A DNA stretch of 64,000 bases, taken from positions 1-64,000 of the forward strand of contig DASQOR010000008.1 in NCBI GenBank assembly GCA_035644395.1, read 5' to 3'. Each line of letters starts with the position of its first letter. Within the stretch, counting starts at the first letter, position 1. Position numbers and translations under genes: made by a program. Below the pieces are notes generated by a model. The model was not told the DNA's origin, ran no database searches, and saw only the letters and a list, made by a program, of their open reading frames with translations. The DNA is from JBGPLJ01 sp035644395. Lineage in GTDB: Bacteria; Pseudomonadota; Gammaproteobacteria; Steroidobacterales; Steroidobacteraceae. This document shows positions 25,842 to 34,256 of this stretch, in pieces.

Positions 25842-28339
25842 GCAAGAACTCCCTCGACCGGCACCGTCAGGTGAAAGACGGCCCCGCTTGTGTCGCCGTT
25901 TTCCGCCCACAGCCTTGCGCCGTGGGATTCCGCGACGGACCGGCAGATCGCCAGTCCGAGGCCCATACCATGGGCCTTCGTTGTGACAAAGGGTTGAAAG
26001 ATCCGCTCGAGGTCCGATGGCGGGATACCGCCGCCGCCGTCGGTCACCGCGACATCGACACTGGTCCGGTCCGCGACAAAGCGCGTGCTGATCGAGACTC
26101 TGCGCTCGGCCACCGGCACGCTCGCCATCGCCTCGCATGCGTTCATCAGGAGGTTGAGCACGACCTGCTGCAACTGCACCCGATCGGCCATGACGGGCGG
26201 CGCGAAGCGGTCGTAGCTTGCGCTGACCTGCACGTTGCGCGCGATCAGTTCGCTGCGGGCGAGATCGAGCACTTCGCCGACGGCTGTGTTGAGGTCGACT
26301 GCGCGGCGTTGAATGTCGCCTTTGTCGAGCAGTGCCCGCAGGCGCTGGATGACCTGCGATGCACGCTCGTTGTCGTGAACGATGTCGCGCAGGATCTCCT
26401 TGACCTCCGCGGTCTCGTCGGTCCCGCGCGCCAGCATTTTGAGGGCCGCCTCGGCGTTGCCGAGGATCGACGTGAGCGGTTGATTGAGCTCGTGGGCGAA
26501 AGCGCCCGACAGCTGGCCGAGCACCGCGACGCGGCCAAGATGGGTGAGCTGCTGCCGCTGGTTGCGCGCGTCGAGCTCCGCTTGCTTGCGCGCCGTGACA
26601 TCCGTACGCGTGATGACGGCGCCGCCCTCCGGGCGGCGCAGACGCTCGACGGATACTTCGATCCAGCTCGGTTCCTGCGCGGACGTACCGGAATACTCGA
26701 GATGACGGTGCATCGCCGCTCCATCGAGCACCGCGCGCAGGGCGTCGAGATGCTCCCGGGCGGCCCGGTTGCCGTCGCCGGCCGCACGCTCGCAAGCCTG
26801 GAGATAACTCTCCCCGGCCACCACGCGATCGAAGCGCGCCGGTGAATCGCTTTGCGCGGCACGGCGCCAGGACTCGTTCATCTCGATGACGGTGCCGGCG
26901 CTGTCGAGGATCGCGATCTGATCGTGCAGGGAGCCAAGCACGGCCGCATGCAGGTTTTCGGCGCACAGCCGCTGCGCTTCGGCCCGGCGGAAGGCGGAAA
27001 GGTCGAGCGCGTAGATCACTCCACCCGATTCGCCGGCGAACTGGCTGTGGCGGATGACGACCGGCACCCGGCGTCCGTCGCGCAAGGTGAGCTCGTTGTC
27101 GGTCGAGGTGAATCGCTCGAAGAGGTCCGCCTGGCGGGCTGGCGTCGCGCCCGCATCGCGGGTCCGTGCCGTCAGTTCGTCGACGCGCAGCACGCCGCCT
27201 TCGATATCCGCCGGGGTATAGCCCGTGAGCCTGAGGAACGCATCGTTCGCCTCGCTGATGCGAAAGTGATCGCGCCAGATGAGCGTCGGGATGATGTTGT
27301 CCTCGAAGATGCTGCGAAAGCGCAACTCGCTCCGGCGCAGCGCCTCGACAGCTTGCCGCCATTCATTGCGGAGCGCGGCGAACAGCAGCAGCGCCGCGCC
27401 GGCCATGACCTGGAACGAAACCACAGACAGGGCGTTCTGTACGGGATCGCGGACGGCGAACGGCCCGCTGCCGTTCAGCACGCCCCAGGTCGACACCGCG
27501 CCGACGATGAGCGCCAGGCCACAGGCGCCGCCGACGCCGAACCGCATCACGCCCCAGGCGAGCAGCGGCAGCGGCGCGTACAGCCACAGCGGCGAGCGCT
27601 CGTGGGGCTCGAGTGGCAGCACGAACACCGCGATGCAGATCGCAGTCGTGCAGAGCGCGAGCGCCACGGCTTCGGCGGCGCGTGCCAGCGAGACTTCCTT
27701 GCGTCCGCGTCGCAAGCGCTCGACGCTGTGCACGATGAGCGGCACGAGCGCGATCACCGCGAACGCGTTGGTAATCGTGCGCGCAATCACCGTGAGCCAG
27801 AACTCGTTCGTGATGCCGATCGCGACGAACGCGCCAGCCAGCATGAGGCTCGTGGCAAGCGGGGCGAGAATGCCGCCGCAGACGACCAGCACGACACTGG
27901 TGCGGACCTGGTCGAACTGGCGGGGAAGCGGACAGAACTTCCCGATGGCGAGAGCGCCGATCAGGGCGAGGCCGACGTTCATCAGATACTGGACGATCAC
28001 CTGCGCGAACGGATACACGGGGAACTGCGCGTAGAAGTGAACCGGTACGATCGCCGCGAGAAATGCCCACCAGCGGCTGCGCGGCGCCAGCAGGAGCGTC
28101 GCGAACACGATCGCATTGGGCGCCCACAGGGCCGAGACCGGGGCGGCGGGGAAGGCCAGATAGCCGCCGAGTTTCGCCGCAGCGAAATACAGCGCGGCGA
28201 CGGCCAGCGGCGCGCCGAAAGAGCGGTAGCTTGCTCCCGCCTTGAGCGCGGACAACCCCTCAGCGAAGCCGCTGTCGGCCGTCTTGAAACGGTCAAGCGG
28301 TACCGCGAGTGGCTCGACTCGTGCTGCGGATTCGCGCAT
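25838..28339 (-). CDS. MASE1-PAS hybrid-sensing histidine kinase
   Basis: This 833-residue membrane sensor begins with a MASE1-type region of about eight hydrophobic segments (about residues 40-325), followed by a PAS domain (about 340-460), a second PAS-like domain (about 470-590), a HisKA domain with H616 in AFAHELNQPL and an ATPase domain with VLNLLMNACEAM, DGGGGIPP and GMGLGLAI. The HELNQP form of the H-box is typical of FixL/TodS-like kinases that work with FixJ-type regulators, which fits the adjacent gene. MASE1 is an integral sensory domain of unknown ligand. The start at ATG 28339 leaves a 30-residue cytoplasmic lead. There is no receiver domain inside the protein. Confidence 0.9.
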   Translation of the reverse strand: MRESAARVEPLAVPLDRFKTADSGFAEGLSALKAGASYRSFGAPLAVAALYFAAAKLGGYLAFPAAPVSALWAPNAIVFATLLLAPRSRWWAFLAAIVPVHFYAQFPVYPFAQVIVQYLMNVGLALIGALAIGKFCPLPRQFDQVRTSVVLVVCGGILAPLATSLMLAGAFVAIGITNEFWLTVIARTITNAFAVIALVPLIVHSVERLRRGRKEVSLARAAEAVALALCTTAICIAVFVLPLEPHERSPLWLYAPLPLLAWGVMRFGVGGACGLALIVGAVSTWGVLNGSGPFAVRDPVQNALSVVSFQVMAGAALLLFAALRNEWRQAVEALRRSELRFRSIFEDNIIPTLIWRDHFRISEANDAFLRLTGYTPADIEGGVLRVDELTARTRDAGATPARQADLFERFTSTDNELTLRDGRRVPVVIRHSQFAGESGGVIYALDLSAFRRAEAQRLCAENLHAAVLGSLHDQIAILDSAGTVIEMNESWRRAAQSDSPARFDRVVAGESYLQACERAAGDGNRAAREHLDALRAVLDGAAMHRHLEYSGTSAQEPSWIEVSVERLRRPEGGAVITRTDVTARKQAELDARNQRQQLTHLGRVAVLGQLSGAFAHELNQPLTSILGNAEAALKMLARGTDETAEVKEILRDIVHDNERASQVIQRLRALLDKGDIQRRAVDLNTAVGEVLDLARSELIARNVQVSASYDRFAPPVMADRVQLQQVVLNLLMNACEAMASVPVAERRVSISTRFVADRTSVDVAVTDGGGGIPPSDLERIFQPFVTTKAHGMGLGLAICRSVAESHGARLWAENGDTSGAVFHLTVPVEGVLA

Positions 28340-28610
28340 ATCCCTGGAACGACCCCCGGCCGGGCATCCAAGCCCGCCCGAACATTATTATTGCAGTACC
28401 TCGGTGCCTGCCCTCGGAAGGAGCTTACACCCGGGCGCGCAGCCAGCGCCTGAATTATGACGCACCCGGGGTCGTCGATGCCACAGTGCAGCAACCCGAT
28501 GGGACCAAAGTCCAATACACACCCCGGCAGCCGGTATCCAGAGTACCGGCCGGTGGTTTTGCTTGCCGCAATCGCCGCCCGCAGCGTCCTTCGTCCCTGG
28601 GAGAATCAGA
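28340..28610. other. Divergent intergenic region
   Basis: This 271-bp gap lies between the histidine kinase (minus) and the LPVTG-type protein (plus). It contains a short inverted repeat CCGGTA/TACCGG at 28531-28549 with a 7-bp loop, which could be an operator. I see no gene; a weak GGGAG ribosome site sits just before the ATG at 28611. Confidence 0.45.
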
Positions 28611-29183
28611 ATGAATGTCCTTCGCTTCGGCGCCAGCTGCGCCGTCCTGCTGATGCTCGCGTCCGAAGCCGGGGCGCAGCAGCCGGCCGCCTGCCAGACA
28701 GTTCAGTTCAGTGCCGAAGTCCTGGCGCGGTTTCCGCGGATCCGCGACGCCTGCCTCGACGTCATCAGCCGCGATGGCGTGCAGTACGCCGTCGTCAAGG
28801 TGTACCTCGTGCGCACCAGCTCGAGCGGCGTCACCGTGCGCGTCAATCTTCCGGACGGCACGCGCTCGGAACCGCGTTTCATCAAGACCGATCCGAAGTT
28901 CCGCGTGCTGGTCGACAAGCAGCCGACGCGCGTGCAGGACCTGGCGGTCGGCCAGGAATTGAGCACGTATATCAAGGTGACCGATCCGATGATCGCGCTC
29001 GAGCCGGCGGAGGCGACCGAACCGGTCGCGCTCACGCCGCTCGCCGACACACCGCCGCCAGCGCCGGAGGGTGCGCCACTCCCCGTCACGGGAAGCTTGA
29101 TGCCGACGCTCGGTCTTGCCGGCGCGATCCTGCTTTGCCTCGCTCTCGCGCTGCGAGTTTTTCGCCGCCGCACACGTCACTGA
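28611..29183 (+). CDS. Secreted protein with LPVTG-like C-terminal anchor
   Basis: This 190-residue protein has a signal peptide (about 1-24, ending SEAGAQ), a mature domain of about 100 residues (with RIRDACLDVI and KVYLVRTSS), a Pro/Ala-rich spacer (about 130-155), L157-P-V-T-G161, a hydrophobic helix (about 165-180) and a basic tail FRRRTRH. This tripartite tail has the layout of a sortase sorting signal but in a Gram-negative genome. No sortase gene is in the window, so it could be an exosortase-like or marine-type sortase substrate, or only a membrane-anchored protein. I chose ATG 28611 because GGGAG precedes it and the signal peptide starts there. The next gene, a lipoprotein, starts 14 bp downstream. 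Confidence 0.75.
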   Translation: MNVLRFGASCAVLLMLASEAGAQQPAACQTVQFSAEVLARFPRIRDACLDVISRDGVQYAVVKVYLVRTSSSGVTVRVNLPDGTRSEPRFIKTDPKFRVLVDKQPTRVQDLAVGQELSTYIKVTDPMIALEPAEATEPVALTPLADTPPPAPEGAPLPVTGSLMPTLGLAGAILLCLALALRVFRRRTRH

Positions 29184-29196
29184 CCGGGACCCATCC

Positions 29197-29778
29197 ATGA
29201 ACCCCATGATTCGAACGAGGACCGCCGCGCTCGCGCTCATCGCCGCGCTCGTGCTTGCCGCGTGCGCGAGTGAACCGCCGAAGCCCATCGTCAAGGAGAA
29301 ACTGTCGGAAAGGTCGGCGACCGTGACGGCGATCGACTATCAGACCCGCCTCATCACCCTGCGGGGCACGAGCGGCAATAGCCTCACGCTGGTCGTCGAT
29401 GACAGCGCGAAGAATTTCAATCAGGTCAAGGTCGACGACAAGGTTACCGTCAGCTACTACCAGGGCTTCGCGGCCGAAGTGAAGAAGCCGGGCACGGGAG
29501 TCAAAGGCGTAGAGGAGACGGCTACCGGTGGCATCGCGGATCCAGGCGAACGGCCTGCCGCCGGCGTCGGCGCCATGATCCGCACGACCGTCATCATCGA
29601 ATCGGTCGACACGTCGTTCGACACCGTGACCTTCCGTCGCCACGACGGCGCGGTGCGCACGATCGCCATCAGCGATCCGAACATCCGCAAGGCGATCCAC
29701 GACCTCAAGAAGGGCGATGAAGTCGAAGTGACCTACGTCGAAGCGGTCGCTATTGAAGTGACGCCGGCCGGGGAGTAG
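29197..29778 (+). CDS. Lipoprotein of unknown function, two beta repeats
   Basis: From ATG 29197 the protein has 193 residues with a lipoprotein signal (lipobox LAAC after a hydrophobic helix). The mature part shows two similar beta-rich halves: ATVTAIDYQTRLITLRGTSG ... DKVTVSYYQG and VIIESVDTSFDTVTFRRHDG ... DEVEVTYVEA. Each half resembles a small OB/SH3-like barrel. The gene is 14 bp after the LPVTG-type gene and probably co-transcribed with it. I recognise no named family. Confidence 0.75.
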   Translation: MNPMIRTRTAALALIAALVLAACASEPPKPIVKEKLSERSATVTAIDYQTRLITLRGTSGNSLTLVVDDSAKNFNQVKVDDKVTVSYYQGFAAEVKKPGTGVKGVEETATGGIADPGERPAAGVGAMIRTTVIIESVDTSFDTVTFRRHDGAVRTIAISDPNIRKAIHDLKKGDEVEVTYVEAVAIEVTPAGE

Positions 29779-30440
29779 TGGCGCGGCTACCGGCAGCCCG
29801 CAGGCGGCCGCGGCAGCGGGTCGCGGCGGGTGCGCGCAACCGACGGGGCATTCCCCTGGCCTTAGGGGGCCGCCCGGCCGGGGAATAAGGCACCTGGCCC
29901 CGATTATTCCCCGATACGACCAAAGGGCAATTGCCGCCGGGCCACCACAAGCGGAGATTGGACGCGCCCCCCGAGGAAGGCCGGCGCGACAGGGCAAGAG
30001 GTTTTCACGGGCGGCGTACCGCTTTCGGGACCGATCGAACCACCCCTTCGATTCGTTCCTTTCGACAAGAGCGGCAGCGTTGCGAAAGCCCTGACTGTCG
30101 CGTCGGCCCGCCCCGAAGTCCTGCAGAAGGTCGATGAACGGAAGGCGCCGCTCTCAAGGCGCTGCAATCGAACTACGCCAGCGACGGCTCCCGCAGTTCG
30201 CCTCGGTGTCCGCGGCACGCGGGGTGCTTCGAGTAAAAAAACCGTCGACGCCTGGTGGGCGAGCGCGTGGCTGCCGGCTCACGAACCCTGGGGTTTTCCA
30301 ATTGCGCTCCAGCGGCAGCCGCAAGTGCGCTGCCCGTAATGGGCCACATGCTCCATGGGCGCCCCGGGATACTCAGCAGGCCTGAGGTCGGACACGCCGG
30401 TTGCACGACGGGTCAAGCTTCAAGTCCCCGGAAGGGAATC
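29779..30440. other. Low-coding stretch with possible gene relic
   Basis: No intact gene is visible in these 662 bp. A palindrome lies at 29880-29912. On the plus strand one frame is free of stops from about 29866 to 30342 but has no usable start codon; it encodes protein-like patches such as GGVPLSGPIEPPLRF (from about 30013), then continues sensibly only after a frame change near 30150 (ALKALQSNYASDG). This looks like a decayed gene or the lost 5' part of a neighbour. I cannot name the family. Confidence 0.35.
29880..29912. repeat. REP-like palindrome
   Basis: Perfect 9-bp arms GGGGAATAA (29880-29888) and TTATTCCCC (29904-29912) enclose a 15-bp loop containing GGCACCTGGCCCC. The form resembles dispersed REP elements linked to RAYT transposases. 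A genome-wide copy count would show whether it is repeated. Confidence 0.4.
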
Positions 30441-32195
30441 CTGTCGACCCTGTTTCGGTCGCGTGCGCTCGTTGCACTCGCCGTCTGCGTATCGATCATG
30501 CTGGGTTCGGCGGCCCTGTCCCGCGCGGACCCGGCGCCTGCCGCAGGTCGTCCCCGGATCGGGCTGGTACTCGCGGGCGGTGGCGCCAAGGGCGGCGCCC
30601 ACGCTTCCGGCATACCGGCAGCGGAGCTCGAAGAGTTTCTGCAGGGCATTGACTGGAAGACAGTTGTGGGGAGCCAGGGGCGACGCGGGCTCGAGCCGAT
30701 CGAGCAGAAACGGGCCGGGGCGACCTGCAGCAACGATTTCGAATTCGGCGTCAATGCGGACGGCATCATCGCGCCCGGCGGACTTGTCAACACGAGCAAT
30801 ATCGAAGACCTGCTGCGTGTCTCTTTTGCGACGGCACGGCTCGAATCCGACTTCAGCAAGTTGCCGATTCCCTTTCGTGTGGTTGCGACGGACATGGTCT
30901 CGGGCAAGATGGTCGTCCTTGACCAGGGGGATCGCGCGACCGCCATGCGCGCGAGCTCTGCGCGGACGTCGTGATCGTCGTGAACCTCGTCGAACCGCCT
31001 GCGGACCCCGCGAAGCTGCACAGCGCAACGCAGCTCCGGAGCCGCACGATGGACGTGATGATCGAGGCCAACGAGACCCTGCCGCTCAATTCGATCGGAC
31101 CCGATGACATCCGCATTGACGTCTTCATGGGCGATATCACGACGTCCGACTTCGAACGCGTCCCGGAGACCATCCCGCTCGGCGAGTCCGCCGCGCGCTC
31201 CATGGTGGGTGCGCTGTCACGCTACTCGGTGCCGGAGCCCGAATACCTGGCGTGGCGCAAGTCCGTCACGGCTTCGCAGCAGCTGGAGGCGCGAGTGGCC
31301 GGTGTGCGCTTCGAAGGACTGAAGCACGTCAACCCGGAATTCCTCGCCAGCATCGGTACCGTCAAGGCGGGTGACGTCGTCGACGCTTCGCGCGTCAGCG
31401 GCGAGGCGCAGCGCATGTCGGCGCTGCGGGATTTCGACTCCGTCGGCCATCGGCTGGACGGCGACCCTGATTCGCCGACCCTCACGTGGCGCCCGCGTGA
31501 CAAGAATTGGGGGCCGAACTATCTCAAGCTCGACCTCGGCCTCTATGCCTCGGAGGATGGCGACCTCACGTTTGCGCTGTACGGCAGGCACGTGCGGACC
31601 CGGGTGAATTCGCGCGGAGCCGAGTGGCGCAACGAGGTACTGCTGGGGGGCCTTACGCCCAGGCGCGGATCGGCTACGTCTATTCAAGGCGCAAGATTGA
31701 AGTCGACATCGGCTCGACGCTGCTGCCGGAGGGCTCGCTGAATGATGCAGGTGTCACCAGCTCCATCGCGTACGACAGTCGCGACACCGCTTTCAATCCG
31801 ACCCGCGGTCTTGCGCTGGCGCTCGAGTACATGCGCAGCGACGACTCGCTCGGCGGTCCCGGCAGCTTTCCCGGCCTCGATCTGGGGGAACGACGCGCCG
31901 GCCGTTACTGGACGGTGGGCACGAGCCACCTCTGGCGAGTCAAGGACATGCTCCCGATCAAGAACCTTGCGCTCTACGCGGGGGTGCGGCTTGCGGCTGG
32001 CGCAACCTACGATCGGTTCGACGCCGCGCAGGATGGTGACTTCTACGGCGGCTCGGTATTTCTGACCGGCCGCACGCTCGTCGGTCCCTGACCGTCGGCA
32101 TCGGCGCGACATCCACCGATTCCTGGAGTCTCTGGATCAGCGTGGGCCGGCCGATCGGCCACGGGACGATCCTCGAGAAAGGCATCTTCCGCTAG
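30441..32195 (+). pseudogene. Decayed PlpD-type patatin-like phospholipase with BamA-like barrel
   Basis: Pieces of one gene lie in at least three phases. First: a signal peptide, then GLVLAGGGAKGGAH and GIPAAELEEFLQGIDW (30480-30960). Second: an ADVVIVVN-like segment, POTRA-like ARVAGVRFEGLKHVNPEF and barrel start (30970-31640). Third: YVYSRRKIEVD to FLTGRTLVGP (31650-32090). The end, WSLWISVGRPIGHGTILE, needs one more base near 32085. In intact relatives the oxyanion GGGARG is followed by a GTSMG nucleophile block, and a DGG block sits before the ADVV strand; both are missing here. The barrel also has a deletion near 31645. There is no credible start codon. The gene was probably an outer-membrane autotransporting phospholipase and is now non-functional. 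Confidence 0.85.
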
Positions 32196-32216
32196 TTGCG
32201 CCCGTTGCGGGCGAAT

Positions 32217-34256
32217 CTAAGGCGTGGTGTGCGTCAGCACGGCGGACATGCGCTCGTCGTTGTCGATGATGCGATAGAACTCGCGCAGCTCGTTCGCCTT
32301 CGCGACCGGAACGCTGAGGTCCTTGATTTCGAGCGTGCGGGTGTAGCGCAGGCTGCGGCCGACGAGTTGCGTCGAGCTCTGATAGGAAGCGAATCCATAG
32401 TCGACCTTGACCGGCGGCGGCAGCTCCTCGACCTGGTAGCCCACCGGCAGGGCGATTTCGAAAGTATCCGCATCGCGCGCGGGTCCGTCGAATTCGATCG
32501 GGTACTTGCGCGCTTCGCGGGTCTCGAGGATGGCGCTCGATTTGCTGCCGATGACGCGGGGCCGCACCAGCATCAGCATCCCGTTGACCTTCGCGTACTG
32601 CTCTGCCTCGAGCGTGTAGGTCCATTCGAGCGGCATCTGGATTGCCGGCAGGTTGTGCACCGAGGCGTTCATGATCTGGAACTTCGTGAGCGAGTGCGAG
32701 AGCACCGCCTCGATCGGGCGGATCCTGTCCGTATCCTGGCTCGCGGAGCGGAGCGAGTAGCGCTGGATCGCCGCCATGTCGCCGCTCCAGACCTCGTGCA
32801 CGTCGCCGCGCAGCGTGCCGCTTGCATCGAGCGTGAGTTTGGCCGAGCGCTCGACGGAGTTCGAACTGGCCGGCAGCTGGGGCAGGGCGAGCAATTCGCC
32901 GCCGTCCGGTGTCACGAGCAGGCCGTAGTTCGCCTGCAGCGAACCCGACAGCCGGCCGAACGGCGTGAGCGGGTCCGTCGGGTCGAAGAACACCAGCCGG
33001 CCGAGCTTCGCATGCTTGATCTCGGCGAGCTCGGGTGGCGCGTCCCAGGCAGCCGGCAGCTGCACGGCGAGGATCACGTGATTGAAGCCAAGGTTCGGTG
33101 GAGTCGACGCCGTGATGGAGCCGCGGCTCGTATTGATGATGACGTAGTGCGAGTCGACGCCGATTTGCTTCAGCATCGAGCTGAGCAGCGTCACCTTGTC
33201 CTTGCAGTCACCGAACCGGTTCGAGAAGACGTCGATCGCCGGATGCGGCTGCATGCCGCCGATGCCGAGTTCGATCGCCACGTAACGGATGTCCCGCTGC
33301 ACGAAGGCCGCGAGTGCCTGCACCTTGGCCGGCAGTGTCGGCGCTTGCGCCGTCAGTTCGCCGACTTTCTGCTGGATAGCAGGGGAAGGATCGCGGCGGC
33401 CCAGCGTGAGGGCGGTGTACCACGTGCCCAATTCCTGCCAGCTCTGAAAGCCACGCGCCTGGCCGTTGGCGGGCTCGAGCGAGAGCACGAGCTTCGCCGC
33501 GATGCCTCTCCACGGCGGCATGTCCCTTTCGATCTTGATCGGCGCGACGTCGGTGACGGTCCAGCGCCACTGGCCGGCCGCTGGCGTTGCGGGCGTCTCG
33601 GCCGCGTGATTGAGCCACGTGGCCTTGTAGCTCCAGGCGGGCGGCAGCACGAGGGTGTAGTGAGCCTCGCGGACGGGAATCGTGTCCTGAAACTCCCATT
33701 CGTCGGCCATGACGTAGGGGTGCTCTTCCTGCTGCACTTCGAATCCGACGAGGCTGCCCGGCACGGCTGCGGGAACTGTCAGGAGCTTCGTACGCACGTC
33801 GCTCACGAGTTCGCCGCCGTCGACGCCGGGAAGCGCGGACTCGATGGCTTCGCGCGCCTTGACTTCGTAGTCCTTGCCCTCGGCGGGAATGCACCAGCCG
33901 TGGATGTCGGTAACCCGGGTCTGCGAGTCGAAGTCGACCCGCAGCGTGCCGTACGACTCGCCGCTCGGCCTGAGGATCTTGTAGACCTTGCGGTCGAGCC
34001 GCTTGATGAGTCCCGATGGCTGCACTGCCACCGTGGATTCCGAGTAGAGGAGCACCGCTTCCGTCTTGTCGTCGTGCGCCGGCTCAGCGGCGCCCACTTG
34101 CGCATGCATCCAAGGCGGGGCCGTGACGGCGAAGGCGGTGCGCCAACCGAGGACCACGCAAGTCGCGGCGGCCAGGCAGGCCGCGCGCCGTGCCGATGGC
34201 CGTCGACTACGGTCGTTTCGGCGGCTCGCCGGATTGCAGGACAACTTGTTCCTCAT
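32217..34256 (-). CDS. DUF3857/transglutaminase-like exported protein, active-site residues intact
   Basis: This 679-residue protein has a signal peptide (about 20-42) after a basic lead, an N-terminal DUF3857 beta domain (about 60-260), a transglutaminase-like domain (about 280-440) and a C-terminal beta-rich DUF2569-like or linker part. The catalytic triad of the fold is present: C351 (RFGDCKDK), H393 (GFNHVIL) and D425 (VFFDPTD). Such proteins are periplasmic or lipid-facing and of unknown reaction, though the fold supports thiol peptidase or acyl-transfer chemistry. Its start overlaps the end of the upstream paralog by 50 bp, so they form a coupled pair. No lipobox is seen. Confidence 0.85.
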   Translation of the reverse strand: MRNKLSCNPASRRNDRSRRPSARRAACLAAATCVVLGWRTAFAVTAPPWMHAQVGAAEPAHDDKTEAVLLYSESTVAVQPSGLIKRLDRKVYKILRPSGESYGTLRVDFDSQTRVTDIHGWCIPAEGKDYEVKAREAIESALPGVDGGELVSDVRTKLLTVPAAVPGSLVGFEVQQEEHPYVMADEWEFQDTIPVREAHYTLVLPPAWSYKATWLNHAAETPATPAAGQWRWTVTDVAPIKIERDMPPWRGIAAKLVLSLEPANGQARGFQSWQELGTWYTALTLGRRDPSPAIQQKVGELTAQAPTLPAKVQALAAFVQRDIRYVAIELGIGGMQPHPAIDVFSNRFGDCKDKVTLLSSMLKQIGVDSHYVIINTSRGSITASTPPNLGFNHVILAVQLPAAWDAPPELAEIKHAKLGRLVFFDPTDPLTPFGRLSGSLQANYGLLVTPDGGELLALPQLPASSNSVERSAKLTLDASGTLRGDVHEVWSGDMAAIQRYSLRSASQDTDRIRPIEAVLSHSLTKFQIMNASVHNLPAIQMPLEWTYTLEAEQYAKVNGMLMLVRPRVIGSKSSAILETREARKYPIEFDGPARDADTFEIALPVGYQVEELPPPVKVDYGFASYQSSTQLVGRSLRYTRTLEIKDLSVPVAKANELREFYRIIDNDERMSAVLTHTTP

